Shown in pieces: positions 9,055 through 18,727 of a DNA stretch of 64,000 bases. The position numbers were made by a program, and so were the translations under genes. This DNA comes from Leptospira soteropolitanensis (GTDB taxonomy: Bacteria > Spirochaetota > Leptospiria > Leptospirales > Leptospiraceae). The DNA lies in contig NZ_JAMQPN010000001.1 in the NCBI RefSeq assembly GCF_026151655.1, forward strand, positions 558,001-622,000, given 5' to 3'. Position 1 is the stretch's first letter; each line of letters begins with the position of its first letter. The notes below the pieces were generated by a model. That model made no database searches. It was not told the origin of the DNA and worked only from the letters and a program-made list of their open reading frames with translations.

Positions 9055-10057
9055 CTTCTTTGCCGTCGGCATGTCTGGCAAATCTACCTTTGCCGACATG
9101 AACCGGATCATAAGAATCCCAAGGCCAGCCGCCAAACTGTGTTTTACGATAGTCATCAAATGCTTGTTGGATCTCTTCTTGTTTGTTCATCACAAAGGGT
9201 CCATACTGCACCACAGGTTCTGCAATGGGTTTTCCTTCTAAAATCAAAATACGGGCCGCTTCCGATCCGTTTTTTAATTCTATAGATACATCTGATTTGA
9301 GATTGTACATATGTTTTCCTGGAACCACCACCTCATCGATGACAAGGCCTTCTCCACGAAAGTAATATAAATTTCTATTGTTACCTGGGGAACTACCAGG
9401 AAGTACATAACTGACTCCAGGATCTATATCTAAAATATAAATTCCTACTTCATTTTTTGGATCTCCTGCCCAAGAGTCTGGTGGAGGATCTAGCGGTGTT
9501 TCGCCAAACAAAGATCCTGCGACTGTTTTGATTTTTATTTTATTGCCAGAGGCATCGTTTAAGACTTTCACAGGAATGTCTTCGTTCCAAAACATTTTGA
9601 AATGGGGATCCACAAATTTATTTTTAGCAGGAAGATTTAACCAAATCTGAAAAAGTTCCAAAGTATTTTCACTCGATTCATTCACCAAAGGAAACATTTC
9701 GGAATGTTGGATGCCAGCCCCTGCTGTCATCCACTGTACATCCCCATCTCCATACCTTCCTGCAGCCCCTTGGGAATCGGCATGGTCAACCAGACCTCTT
9801 TGAACCACAGTGACTGTTTCAAACCCACGGTGTGGATGACCTGGAAATCCAGGAATGGTTTCCCCGTGGTACATTCTCCAACCATCTTTACCTGCAAAGT
9901 CCTGGCCAATTTGTCTACCTTGTAAGGAAGCTTCCGGGCCAAACTTTCCATTTCCTTTGGGATAAAAATCTTCGTGGTGAACACAAAACAAAAACGGATC
10001 TGATGTTGGCCATTGGAAATCGAGTTTTTGGGCGTATAATATGGATTTGTGTTTCAT
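9041..10057 (-). CDS. Pirin-family bicupin protein
   Basis: A 338-residue pirin. The N-terminal cupin has the metal site residues in PGHPHRGFETVT (two His) and AGAGIQHSEMF (His and Glu). The second cupin follows from about residue 190. Pirins are cytosolic, and some act as quercetin 2,3-dioxygenases or redox-sensing co-regulators; the role here is not known. The start is the ATG at 10057 with AGGA seven bases upstream; a TTG next to it is less likely. The final codons lie inside the terminator hairpin shared with ilvD. Confidence 0.93.
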   Translation of the reverse strand: MKHKSILYAQKLDFQWPTSDPFLFCVHHEDFYPKGNGKFGPEASLQGRQIGQDFAGKDGWRMYHGETIPGFPGHPHRGFETVTVVQRGLVDHADSQGAAGRYGDGDVQWMTAGAGIQHSEMFPLVNESSENTLELFQIWLNLPAKNKFVDPHFKMFWNEDIPVKVLNDASGNKIKIKTVAGSLFGETPLDPPPDSWAGDPKNEVGIYILDIDPGVSYVLPGSSPGNNRNLYYFRGEGLVIDEVVVPGKHMYNLKSDVSIELKNGSEAARILILEGKPIAEPVVQYGPFVMNKQEEIQQAFDDYRKTQFGGWPWDSYDPVHVGKGRFARHADGKEEIPT

Positions 10058-10112
10058 CAAATTGTCCTAATTTCGCGAATTGTACCGCTACTAATAAGAC
10101 ATCAGATAAGAT

Positions 10113-11252
10113 TCAAAAGTTTTTTACAATAGAAACATTCGCACCGAATGATCCAAATTCCTTGGCACTTTGGGAAGAATTGATGTTTGGAACGGAACTA
10201 AGTTCAACAGGTGTTTTGCCCGGCCCCCAATTGTATCCACTCACTTCGGAGATACTGAAGGAAGATATTTGGTAGAATCCTCCATACTTTAAACCAAAGG
10301 TCTCAAAAAACTTCCAAACAAGTCCTAATTCATACGTTAGGGAAGCACCTCCAAGTCCGCGGGTTAATCCTTCTTTGGATTGAAACATAGTTAAATCTGT
10401 TTTACTGACCGGTGTACTAAAAACTAATTGTTTGTTCGAATCCAAAGTTCCTGTGGACGAGGTTTCGATTCCATAAGAGGCAAGTTTTAGTTGTCCAGCA
10501 AAAACGGTTAGATCACCTATCATATATAAGTTGAGCCAATCGGTTAAAGAGGCAACAAATCCAAAACTCATTCCATAATTTTTAGTTTTGAATTCGACTG
10601 TTCCAGTGGAAAGTGCATAACCTTCTGTTACTGATTGTTCGCCTGTTCTTAAATACGGAAATTTCAATTGAAACGATTGGAATGGCCCTCTGGAAGATAA
10701 TTCAGAATAGGAAAAACTGAATTCATTGGAGCTTGTATTGGTTAAATAGTTTAAAGGTCCTACCCCAATTCTAAAACCAACTTCATTGACTCCCGAACGC
10801 ACCCGGTCATTTAAATAAAGTCCATTGGTACTAAAACTGGTCCTTGTATCGTTGTAGTGTTCTCCTTTTGCATAAACAAATCCAATAAAAAAGTCTTCTG
10901 AGATTTGGTGTGAATACTTGATCCTTGGCGATACAGTCGAAGTTGGTCTTGATTCCGCACTTTCAGTAATGATCCCTGGTGGGTTTATATTGTTTGCTGT
11001 ATTTGTATTTGCAAAACTGGCAGCAACGCGTGCGGAATTTAAAATACTAGAGACAGACTGTGGGCCACCTTCCGAAGGTGTTTGTAAAAACTCACCTGCA
11101 AGTTCCAAGACTTTAAGCCTTGAACGTAATGATGTGCCTGATTGTTTCGACACTTCGGGATTAACTTCTGGTTCATTCGTTTGATTCTGTGCAAAAATAG
11201 GATATGCGAATACTACAAAACAAAGAAATATTTTTTTACCAAATCGTAACAT
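10113..11252 (-). CDS. Predicted outer-membrane beta-barrel protein
   Basis: A 379-residue protein with a signal peptide ending around AYPIFAQ (residue 22). The mature part alternates polar and hydrophobic residues in strands (YSHQISEDFFIGFVYAKG, TYELGLVWKFFETFGLKYGG) and ends in Phe after VSIVKN, as outer-membrane barrels do. No named family is recognised. It lies 75 bp downstream of the histidine kinase gene on the same strand, so it may share its transcript. An AT-rich perfect palindrome (ATATAAATTTATAT, 11251-11264) covers its start codon. Confidence 0.72.
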   Translation of the reverse strand: MLRFGKKIFLCFVVFAYPIFAQNQTNEPEVNPEVSKQSGTSLRSRLKVLELAGEFLQTPSEGGPQSVSSILNSARVAASFANTNTANNINPPGIITESAESRPTSTVSPRIKYSHQISEDFFIGFVYAKGEHYNDTRTSFSTNGLYLNDRVRSGVNEVGFRIGVGPLNYLTNTSSNEFSFSYSELSSRGPFQSFQLKFPYLRTGEQSVTEGYALSTGTVEFKTKNYGMSFGFVASLTDWLNLYMIGDLTVFAGQLKLASYGIETSSTGTLDSNKQLVFSTPVSKTDLTMFQSKEGLTRGLGGASLTYELGLVWKFFETFGLKYGGFYQISSFSISEVSGYNWGPGKTPVELSSVPNINSSQSAKEFGSFGANVSIVKNF

Positions 11253-11327
11253 ATAAATTTATATACGAATGATATAAAACTGATTCTTAAAAAAAATAAA
11301 ATCTTTGGATGAAGTAAAGGATATTAG

Positions 11328-12596
11328 TCAAGAAATTGTGTTTTGTCCTAATCTGATAAAAAAAGTAGAACCGAATCCGGGTTTACTTTCTACCCAAATG
11401 TTGCCTTGGTGTTTATCAATAAATTCCTTGCATAGAATGAGTCCAAGTCCAGTTCCAGATTCTTCTGCAGTACCTTTCGTTGAAAATTTTTTATCTAATC
11501 GAAAGAGATTTTTAATCTGATCCTTTTCCATTCCGATTCCTGTATCTTTTACAAAGAAAACTGTGGAATCCGTCGGCGAAGTAAAATGTAAATTTTTATC
11601 TTCTAATTTAGTTTTTGGATGTTCATCGTAATCGAACTTTAGAATTCCTACGGTCACTTCGGATTCAGTCTTACTATATTTGATGGCATTAGAAATTAAA
11701 TTTCTTAGTACGGTTTCAATCATAAATAAATCGCCAAAAATTATTTTATCTTTTGGGATTTGATTTATTATGGTCACATCTTTTTTGTTAGCTGAAAGTT
11801 TTAATAAGTCTATCACTCTTTGAACGAGATCGAAGAACGGAATAGAAGTTGGTTTAAAAATAATATTTCCGGTTTGAGATCTAGCCCAATCCAATAAATT
11901 TTCCAATAAAGAATACACTTGGTCGGAAGATTCTTCCAACATCTTCAGATTAGTAGTCCTTTCTATGTCCGAAAATTTCGAATCTTTTTCATTAAGGATT
12001 TTGGTGAATTCCCTTTGTGTTCCTAGAGGGCCCCGTAAGTCATGAGCGATAATTGAAAAAAATTTATCCTTTGTGGCATTGAGTTCGGCTAAGCGGATAG
12101 CAGATTGTTTTAGTTTTTCTTCGGATAATTTTTGTTCGGTAATGTCGCGTATAATAGCACAGTTGTATTGTTTACCTTCATATTCTACTAAATTTACGGT
12201 TACTTCAATGGGTACAGGAGTCCCATCTTTTCTCTTATTAATTGTTTCTATTGTGAAAGATTTGCGATCTAAAATTTCTTGCCAATGTGCATTCCATCGT
12301 TCTTTACTAAACAAAGGATCGACTTGAAACATTTGCATCGAAAGTAATTCATCTTTGGTATATCCATAATTTTTGCAAGCGGCATCATTTACAAAAACGT
12401 AATTTCCATCTTCATCAAGCCAAACGATTGCTTCGGATATGGTGTCAATAGAAAACTGAGTGAACTGGAGTGCATGAATTAGATCTGACTGTTTATTGGC
12501 AATGTCGTCACGGGTTTGTCTTAACGTTTGATTTTCTTTTTCCAAACGTTTTAGGTCAGCCAGTAAGGATTCATATGACTTTGGTTTAAGTGACAT
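11328..12596 (-). CDS. PAS-domain sensor histidine kinase
   Basis: A 422-residue soluble kinase. Order: N-terminal coiled coil (1-40), PAS domain (about 45-155, with DEDGNYVFVNDAACKNYGYT), HisKA with the phosphorylated His185 in IAHDLRGPL, and a HATPase_c domain with the N box (LISNAIKYS), G1 (DTGIGM) and G2 (GTGLGLILCKEF). There is no transmembrane segment, so it senses a cytosolic signal. No response regulator gene is nearby, so it is an orphan kinase. No clear Shine-Dalgarno precedes its ATG. Confidence 0.95.
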   Translation of the reverse strand: MSLKPKSYESLLADLKRLEKENQTLRQTRDDIANKQSDLIHALQFTQFSIDTISEAIVWLDEDGNYVFVNDAACKNYGYTKDELLSMQMFQVDPLFSKERWNAHWQEILDRKSFTIETINKRKDGTPVPIEVTVNLVEYEGKQYNCAIIRDITEQKLSEEKLKQSAIRLAELNATKDKFFSIIAHDLRGPLGTQREFTKILNEKDSKFSDIERTTNLKMLEESSDQVYSLLENLLDWARSQTGNIIFKPTSIPFFDLVQRVIDLLKLSANKKDVTIINQIPKDKIIFGDLFMIETVLRNLISNAIKYSKTESEVTVGILKFDYDEHPKTKLEDKNLHFTSPTDSTVFFVKDTGIGMEKDQIKNLFRLDKKFSTKGTAEESGTGLGLILCKEFIDKHQGNIWVESKPGFGSTFFIRLGQNTIS

Positions 12597-12681
12597 GGAT
12601 TAATCTTAGAATATAATTTTCGAAAAAAATGCCAAGAACTTAGTGAATGGATTGGCCGATTTAGAATGATTAGAAACGGAC

Positions 12682-12708
12682 TTGACTTAAGTAGTTTTCC
12701 TATATAAA
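12682..12708 (+). promoter_or_regulatory. Possible sigma-70 promoter
   Basis: TTGACT (12682-12687) and TATAAA (12703-12708) with a 15-bp spacer, which is shorter than ideal. A start around 12715 would leave a leader of only about a dozen bases before the ATG at 12728, which fits the absence of a Shine-Dalgarno there. Confidence 0.35.
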
Positions 12709-12727
12709 TCTGAACTCCCGAAACTAT

Positions 12728-14479
12728 ATGTCTTGTTTATTTTGTCAGAAAGGAACTTCCCATTTTTCCCGATTAGAGCCGGTAGTGGATGAAAGGCAAA
12801 CTCATATCTTTCCTACAGAAGACATCGTGGGAAATTCCCTGAATCCGTTTACTGAAATTTATGAATGTAAAGACTGTCACAGCATTTGGTGGATTAAAAC
12901 ACGTGGGACCGGAGATCCAAGGTCCACCTATCCAGAGTTTTATGAACAAACCGCTCTGCTAATTGATGATCATCGTTCTGAATTAATCCGTAATCCGTCT
13001 ATTTCTGGAATCCTAAAAAATAAGGATTTATCCTTTCCTTATAGTTTTTTTGAAGAAGTTTTAGAGATTCTAAAAGAAACAAAATCGGAAGAACTTAAAA
13101 CTTTATACTACGAAAGAGAACCTAGTCTACCAGCGAACGTTAAAAGATGGCTTCTCCAATGGTTTCAAAAACACTTTCCATTAGAATTCCAAACAATTCA
13201 AAAACAAGGATTTCCATCTTCTGCCAATTTACTTTTAACATTGGAGGAAGATGAATTTGTAGTTGTTTCTGAGTTTATTGCTAAGGAACAATTTGCCTTT
13301 ATTACTTCAAAAAAAGATAAGTTCTTTTTGCAGTCCTATGACCTAACCGATCAAAAAATCCTTTGGAAAATTTCTATCCGTAAACCCTTTTTAGAAGGAT
13401 TATCAATCCCAATTCTTTTTTACCAATCGGGCTATCTTTGTTCTTACCAAGGTTATCAAAAGGGATCTGAATATTATCCAAAACTAAATAGACCAAATAC
13501 TCTTTGTATTTATGATTTATTTGGAAATCTTATCCTTTCACTCCCACTTGCATTTAACTGTTATGAAGTTCTTTCCACAGAAGAGCGAGATGTTTCCGAA
13601 AATAGAATTTCGCATAACTTCAATTTTACGATATTTGATGATCTATTGTTTCTTCCGTATCAAACGAAAATTCAAGTTTATGATTTGAAATCAGGAAAAT
13701 TAAACAAAACGATTAAAATGCCAGCAGGTGAAATTTTTTCGGGAAAAGCTTTCAAATCCGAATCTGAAAATATTCTCTTTCATACCTTAAAAGGAATTTT
13801 GGGAATCAATTCATCTGGTGCAATTATTTTTCAATACTTATCGTCTTACCATCCAGTTTTTATAGATTCACAGTTCCAAATGTACTATTATTATGCCATT
13901 ATAGAATCCGCAAATACTGGTGAGAAAAAAACATTGAAACAAACAACAGAATCAGGGATATCTTTGGTTCGTGAGTTGGCTTCTTTACCGGTAGAATTTC
14001 CGGGAGGCATTTATTTATCATTTTCTTTTGATGGATCCCTTCTTTTGAATTCCGAAATGGAAATCATTAAGAATTTTCCCTTTACAGCGACAGATACACT
14101 TGGCCCACATTCTTTCGGAATAACCAAAACTCCGACCATCGTAACGGAAGATAGAATCATTATCACAAATGATTTTTCAGGAATTTATATGATTGATTTT
14201 TCGGGAAATGTTCTATTGGAAAAATCGATTTCGTCGGAAGTTTTATCCGTATTTACATTTGATGGAAAACACACAATCGTGCTTCTTTCCTTTCATGATG
14301 ATTATAGTAATAAAATCCAAACAGAATTACTTTTACTGACACCAAAAGGAGAAATCTTAGCCCAAAAAATACTTACTGAGCCGAAAGGTTTGTCAGTAAG
14401 TTTTGATGGTATTTGTATCTTCTCAGAGCATAATCAAATGTTTGCTATCGATTTATTTGCTGAGGATGATTCATTATAG
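12728..14479 (+). CDS. Zinc-ribbon / beta-propeller-like protein of unknown function
   Basis: A 583-residue protein I cannot place in a named family. Cys3, Cys6, Cys47 and Cys50 (CLFC and CKDC) look like a zinc ribbon. From about residue 170 there are repeated beta-rich blades reminiscent of PQQ/WD-like propellers (YDLTDQKILWKI, YDLKSGKLNKTIKM, IDFSGNVLLEKSI, TPKGEILAQKIL). No signal peptide, so it is cytosolic. Its stop codon is followed directly by the ATG of the 7TMR-DISM phosphatase, so the two are co-translated and probably work together, perhaps as sensor input or target of that phosphatase. Confidence 0.7.
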   Translation: MSCLFCQKGTSHFSRLEPVVDERQTHIFPTEDIVGNSLNPFTEIYECKDCHSIWWIKTRGTGDPRSTYPEFYEQTALLIDDHRSELIRNPSISGILKNKDLSFPYSFFEEVLEILKETKSEELKTLYYEREPSLPANVKRWLLQWFQKHFPLEFQTIQKQGFPSSANLLLTLEEDEFVVVSEFIAKEQFAFITSKKDKFFLQSYDLTDQKILWKISIRKPFLEGLSIPILFYQSGYLCSYQGYQKGSEYYPKLNRPNTLCIYDLFGNLILSLPLAFNCYEVLSTEERDVSENRISHNFNFTIFDDLLFLPYQTKIQVYDLKSGKLNKTIKMPAGEIFSGKAFKSESENILFHTLKGILGINSSGAIIFQYLSSYHPVFIDSQFQMYYYYAIIESANTGEKKTLKQTTESGISLVRELASLPVEFPGGIYLSFSFDGSLLLNSEMEIIKNFPFTATDTLGPHSFGITKTPTIVTEDRIIITNDFSGIYMIDFSGNVLLEKSISSEVLSVFTFDGKHTIVLLSFHDDYSNKIQTELLLLTPKGEILAQKILTEPKGLSVSFDGICIFSEHNQMFAIDLFAEDDSL

Positions 14480-16516
14480 ATGAAAAGGAAAACAAAAACA
14501 TGGTTTGTTATTCTAACCTTTTTGGTTTTTGGAATTTTTCCGATTTCTGCAGAAGAAGTCGTTTCTGAAACCATTGATATCCAAAATATCGATCACTCAC
14601 CAATTTATCTTGCTAAATCCATCTTAGTTTATGAAGACCTTTCGAACCAATTGGATTTTGATTCAATTCGTGCTACCGATTTTAAAAACAAATTTGTTAA
14701 AGTTTCTTCCTCGAAAGAGGCATTTAACTTTTCGTATTCAAAATCTACATATTGGTTAAAGGTCCAATTAAAAAATCCAGAACCTTCTGCAAAAGAGGTA
14801 ACATTTGTTATTTCTTATCCAAGGTTAAAAACATTAGATTTATATTTTCAAAGTTCTAGGGAGATTAAAAAGTTAAAATCTGGTTATTCTGTTCCTATGT
14901 CGGAGCGTCCCTACCAAAGTCGTTTTTTTGTTTTTCCTATTTTGTTCCCAGAAAATACCGATGCCACGGTGTATCTTAAAGTAGAATCACCCAATTCTAT
15001 AAACATTCCCATTCAACTTTGGAATACTAATTTGTATGATAGATATGAAATCAATGACCATGTCATCCAAGCATTGTATTTTGGAATTGCTTTGGCTATG
15101 GTTCTTTTTAATTTATTTTTATTTTTTATACTAAAAGATTCTAATTATTTCTTATATGTTTTAGTGGTGTTAAGCACAGCTTTTACCATTGCTTCGCATA
15201 ATGGTATATCCTCGGAATATTTTTGGCCAAACTCTCCTTGGATGGATCAATATTCAGTAAATTTGTTTATTTCTATTGTTTTGGTTTTGTTTTTAATTTT
15301 TATGCGAAGGTTGTTAAATACCAAACAACTAATTCCTAGGTTCGACCGAATCAGTTTAGGTTTTATCATTTTGCAAATCATCTTTCCAATTTGCTATATT
15401 TTATCCTTTGATTCCTTTGTTAAAGGCATAGTCTTAAGCCATACCTTAACTTCTTTTTGGATATTACTCGTTGGTATAATATGTTCTTTTAAGAAAGAAA
15501 GAATTGCTTATTTTTTCTTATTATCATTTTCTTTTTTGTTTTTAGCTTTGATTGTTTCGACATTACGAGCATTAGGATTAATTCCAACTAATTCATTTAC
15601 AATAGATGGACCACAATACGGATCGGCAGCCGAAATGATGTTATTGGCTTTTGCTTTAGCAGATAGATACAATATGATCATCAAAGAAAAAGAAGCAGCG
15701 GAAGCACAAATTAAATTCAATTTAGAAAAATCCAATCTAGATTTAGAGGTAAAGGTAAAAGAACGAACTGATAAATTAAACAAAACATTAAATGCAATGA
15801 AAAGAGATCTCTTCGTTGCCAAAAAAATTCAGGAAAATTCTCTCATTACCGATTCTAAACTAATCAAAGATTTGAATTTAGAATATCGTTATCTTCCAGT
15901 ATCTGAAGTAGGAGGAGATTTTTTAGACATTTCACTATTAAAAGAATCGAAGTATAGAGTGCTCATTGCCGATGCCACCGGCCACGGAGTACAGGCAGCG
16001 ATGATCTCTATGGCAACCAAAGGATTGTACGATAATGTTAAAACTTTTGAATTACCTCCTTCGAAGGTAATGGAAATTTTTAATGAAGAATTTATGGATA
16101 ACTTTGTTTCTCTCAATAGCCTTCTCACCGCAATGATTATAGACATAGACCTTCAGGAGAAAAAAATTCAATATGCATCCGCAGGTCACCCCGCAGCAGT
16201 GCTTCTGCAAAATGACCAAATCCAGTTGTTAACAAAAACTGGTAAGATGATCGGGCTGAAAAAACAAATTCATTACGGTCAATCCGAGCTTACTTTCGGA
16301 CCAAACGACCGGCTCTTTGTGTTCACCGATGGAGTTTTTGAGGCATTTAACTCAAAAGAGGAGGAATTTGGAGAGGAATCACTCTACCACTTGTTCCAAA
16401 ACACTCGAAATCTGAGTCTTGCCGAAGTAGAGGATTACCTGTTAAAAACGCTACAAAGCTTTCTAAATGATCAGGATCGCCAGGACGACCTGACGATCCT
16501 TGGAATTGATTTTTAA
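14480..16516 (+). CDS. 7TMR-DISM receptor with SpoIIE/PP2C phosphatase output
   Basis: A 678-residue membrane phosphatase. Order: signal peptide (1-25), periplasmic 7TMR-DISMED2 carbohydrate-binding-like domain (about 30-175), seven transmembrane helices (about 185-390), coiled coil (395-440), and a PP2C/SpoIIE domain (about 455-678). The phosphatase metal residues are present in GGDFLD, DATGHG, FTDGVFEA and DDLTIL. Proteins of this kind (RsbU-like) remove phosphate from anti-sigma factor antagonists and so control a partner switch. No STAS or anti-sigma gene is adjacent. It abuts the zinc-ribbon/propeller gene with zero spacing. Confidence 0.93.
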   Translation: MKRKTKTWFVILTFLVFGIFPISAEEVVSETIDIQNIDHSPIYLAKSILVYEDLSNQLDFDSIRATDFKNKFVKVSSSKEAFNFSYSKSTYWLKVQLKNPEPSAKEVTFVISYPRLKTLDLYFQSSREIKKLKSGYSVPMSERPYQSRFFVFPILFPENTDATVYLKVESPNSINIPIQLWNTNLYDRYEINDHVIQALYFGIALAMVLFNLFLFFILKDSNYFLYVLVVLSTAFTIASHNGISSEYFWPNSPWMDQYSVNLFISIVLVLFLIFMRRLLNTKQLIPRFDRISLGFIILQIIFPICYILSFDSFVKGIVLSHTLTSFWILLVGIICSFKKERIAYFFLLSFSFLFLALIVSTLRALGLIPTNSFTIDGPQYGSAAEMMLLAFALADRYNMIIKEKEAAEAQIKFNLEKSNLDLEVKVKERTDKLNKTLNAMKRDLFVAKKIQENSLITDSKLIKDLNLEYRYLPVSEVGGDFLDISLLKESKYRVLIADATGHGVQAAMISMATKGLYDNVKTFELPPSKVMEIFNEEFMDNFVSLNSLLTAMIIDIDLQEKKIQYASAGHPAAVLLQNDQIQLLTKTGKMIGLKKQIHYGQSELTFGPNDRLFVFTDGVFEAFNSKEEEFGEESLYHLFQNTRNLSLAEVEDYLLKTLQSFLNDQDRQDDLTILGIDF

Positions 16517-16612
16517 ATTTTTTTCTAAAATAGTTTAATATCAAATAAATATAACATCAAATCGTTTCATATTGTAGTCTATTTTTCAAAAGTAAATTAA
16601 TTGGAGAACCTT

Positions 16613-17689
16613 GTGAAATCATTATTTTCAGAAGCGAAATTAGGAAATCTTACCTTAAAAAATAAAGTGGTGATGGCTCCCATGACCCGTTCCCGTTCCA
16701 TAGACAACGTGCCAGGTGAAATTGTTGCTGCGTATTATGAACAAAGGGCAGAAGCAGGACTTATTGTAACTGAGGGAACTTCACCTTCCCCGAATGGTCT
16801 TGGTTATGCGAGAATTCCTGGAATTTTTTCGGAAGAACAAACCAAAGCTTGGAAAAAAGTAACTGATAAAGTCCATGCCAAAGGAAGCAAAATTTTTGTG
16901 CAATTGATGCACACCGGCCGTATCGGACACGAACTGAATTTACCAAAAGGTGCAAAAGTTTTGGGACCATCAGCAATCCTTGCAAAGGGCCAAATGTGGA
17001 CAGATACAGAAGGAATGAAAGATCATCCTACACCGAAGGAAATGTCCAAAGAAGAATTAAAACAAACCAAAGAAGAATTCGTTAATGCATCTAAAAATGC
17101 AATTAAGGCTGGTTTTGATGGAGTCGAATTACACGCAGCCAACGGATATTTATTGGAACAGTTTTTACATCCCACTTCAAACCAAAGAACCGATGAATAT
17201 GGTGGATCTATCGAAAACCGTATTCGATTCATTATAGAAGTAACGAAAGCAGTCAGTGATGCGATAGGTAAAGATAAAACAGCAATTCGTTTATCTCCTT
17301 ACGGTGCTTTTAATGATCTTTTTCCTTTTCCAGAAACACATGACGAATATTCTTTGTTAGCTGAAAAACTAAATGAAATAGGAATTGTTTACGTTCATTT
17401 GGTGGATCATTCTTCAATGGGTGCACCAAAAGTAGAACCAAAGACAGTTGAGAATATCCGAAAAGCGTTCAAAGGAACTCTTATTCTCAGTGGAGGATAT
17501 GATGTTGAGCGCGCCGAAAAAGACCTGAGTTCTGGGATTGCCGATCTTGTTGCTTTTGGCAAACCATTCCTAGCCAATCCCGATCTTGTCACTCGGTTCC
17601 AAAAGAACATTCCTTTAGCTTCCTTTGACCAAACCACTCTTTATACTCCTGGTGAAAAAGGGTATACTGATTATCCATTGTCAAGCTAA
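16613..17689 (+). CDS. Old yellow enzyme-family alkene reductase
   Basis: A 358-residue FMN-dependent TIM barrel of the OYE/NemA group, which reduces activated C=C bonds of enals, enones, nitroalkenes or nitrate esters with NAD(P)H. Visible are APMTRSRS near the N-terminus, QLMHTGRIGH, and the signature HAANGYLLEQFLHPTSNQRTD, followed by EYGGSIENR. The start is a GTG at 16613 with GGAGAA just upstream; a TTG at 16601 would overlap that site. Monocistronic. The physiological substrate is unknown; a role in detoxifying electrophiles is usual for the family. Confidence 0.94.
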   Translation: MKSLFSEAKLGNLTLKNKVVMAPMTRSRSIDNVPGEIVAAYYEQRAEAGLIVTEGTSPSPNGLGYARIPGIFSEEQTKAWKKVTDKVHAKGSKIFVQLMHTGRIGHELNLPKGAKVLGPSAILAKGQMWTDTEGMKDHPTPKEMSKEELKQTKEEFVNASKNAIKAGFDGVELHAANGYLLEQFLHPTSNQRTDEYGGSIENRIRFIIEVTKAVSDAIGKDKTAIRLSPYGAFNDLFPFPETHDEYSLLAEKLNEIGIVYVHLVDHSSMGAPKVEPKTVENIRKAFKGTLILSGGYDVERAEKDLSSGIADLVAFGKPFLANPDLVTRFQKNIPLASFDQTTLYTPGEKGYTDYPLSS

Positions 17690-18010
17690 CTATTGTTAGA
17701 AAATATTTTAGTCACCATTTTTTTTGGTGCCTCAATGTTTACTAAAATTAAGATTTATTAGTAGCAATGACCGGGCTCCTACGGGGTCCGCAATCGCTCC
17801 CGTCACCTACCACCTAGCGTTGGTAGGTGACCAAGCCCTTCGGATCCCTGGCACAGGATTGAATCCCTAAACCAAAATTGGTAACTTGAGCTAAATCGAT
17901 TTCCAATCTTTTAGTCATTTGTTAAATGCAATGCACAGGATTTGAAAGGAAATAGACAACCGAAGGATGGTTTTCTTGTCATTTCTGTTATAGTGGATTT
18001 TTTATCTATT
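17690..18010. other. 321-bp intergenic stretch with a strong hairpin
   Basis: No gene is seen here. A weak CACCA/TGGTG hairpin with a T-rich loop (17713-17729) follows the OYE gene. A denser, more GC-rich block (about 17770-17870) holds a perfect 11-bp stem at 17802-17831 and the phrase GGCACAGGATTGAATCCCT, which resembles the reversed T-arm and acceptor end of a tRNA. That block differs in composition from its surroundings. Confidence 0.55.
17802..17831. repeat. 11-bp inverted repeat, stem-loop
   Basis: GTCACCTACCA and TGGTAGGTGAC around an eight-base loop. There is no T-run after it, so it is not a usual terminator. It may be part of a dispersed intergenic repeat. Confidence 0.6.
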
Positions 18011-18619
18011 ATGTCAAATACACTCATACAACAAGAATCAAGTAAAGTCCATAAAGAAGTCATCGTCGCCAATGAAAAATATGCATCGGATTTTGGTAAA
18101 AAAGGAGAATTGGCTCTTCCTCCCGCGAGAAGTTTTACCATCCTAACCTGTATGGATGCTAGACTCGATCCTGCTAAATATGCAGGTTTAGCAGAAGGGG
18201 ATGCTCATGTGATTCGTAACGCAGGCGGTCGTGCTAGCGATGATGCCATCCGTTCGCTCGTGATCTCTTATAAACTGCTAGGAACCAAAGAATTTTTTGT
18301 AATCCATCACTCTGATTGCGGGATGCAACTTTTCACTGATCCGATCATTCGTAATCTTCTTTCTAAAAGTTTAAAAACAGCAACCATTGATTCAAACGGC
18401 TGGCGGAATGTGGAAGAGTCTGGTGGTTCGGAAGAAGCAAAGTTCATTCCTTTCCTCACCTTTGAAAATTTAGAACAAAGTGTAATCGATGATGTAAAAA
18501 GAATTCGAAACCATCCATTGATTCCTAAAGACATTCCAGTGTATGGATATTATTATGATGTAAAAACAGGGAGACTCGTAGAAGTTCCTGAAGCTAGCAA
18601 AATTGGAAGAGCATCATAA
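18011..18619 (+). CDS. Beta-class carbonic anhydrase
   Basis: A 202-residue beta-carbonic anhydrase that interconverts CO2 and bicarbonate with zinc. Zinc ligands are Cys47 (CMDARLD, with Asp49 and Arg51 as the gating dyad), a His in VIHHSDCGM (His99 or His100), and Cys103. The [13 protein letters not shown] segment is typical of the short Rv1284-like subgroup. I use the ATG at 18011; an upstream TTG at 17942 would add 23 residues of unlikely sequence. The Shine-Dalgarno is weak for either choice. A strong terminator follows. Confidence 0.92.
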   Translation: MSNTLIQQESSKVHKEVIVANEKYASDFGKKGELALPPARSFTILTCMDARLDPAKYAGLAEGDAHVIRNAGGRASDDAIRSLVISYKLLGTKEFFVIHHSDCGMQLFTDPIIRNLLSKSLKTATIDSNGWRNVEESGGSEEAKFIPFLTFENLEQSVIDDVKRIRNHPLIPKDIPVYGYYYDVKTGRLVEVPEASKIGRAS

Positions 18620-18675
18620 TCAAATTCCTATAGATCTTTGTTTTATAAGAATCTTTAGTAATCTTACCTAATAGA

Positions 18676-18727
18676 AAGTTGGTTTATCACTAATGAAGAA
18701 AAAGAGATAAACCAACTTAAGTTTTTT
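18676..18727 (+). terminator. Rho-independent terminator after carbonic anhydrase
   Basis: A 13-bp perfect stem (AAGTTGGTTTATC / GATAAACCAACTT) with a 17-base loop, followed by a run of six T. The A-rich flank on the other side could let it work in both directions. Confidence 0.8.

Noticed and set aside
9832..10275. Open frame of 147 codons across the pirin/outer-membrane protein boundary
   Set aside because: It is opposite to two real genes, its codon use is poor and the product has no family pattern.
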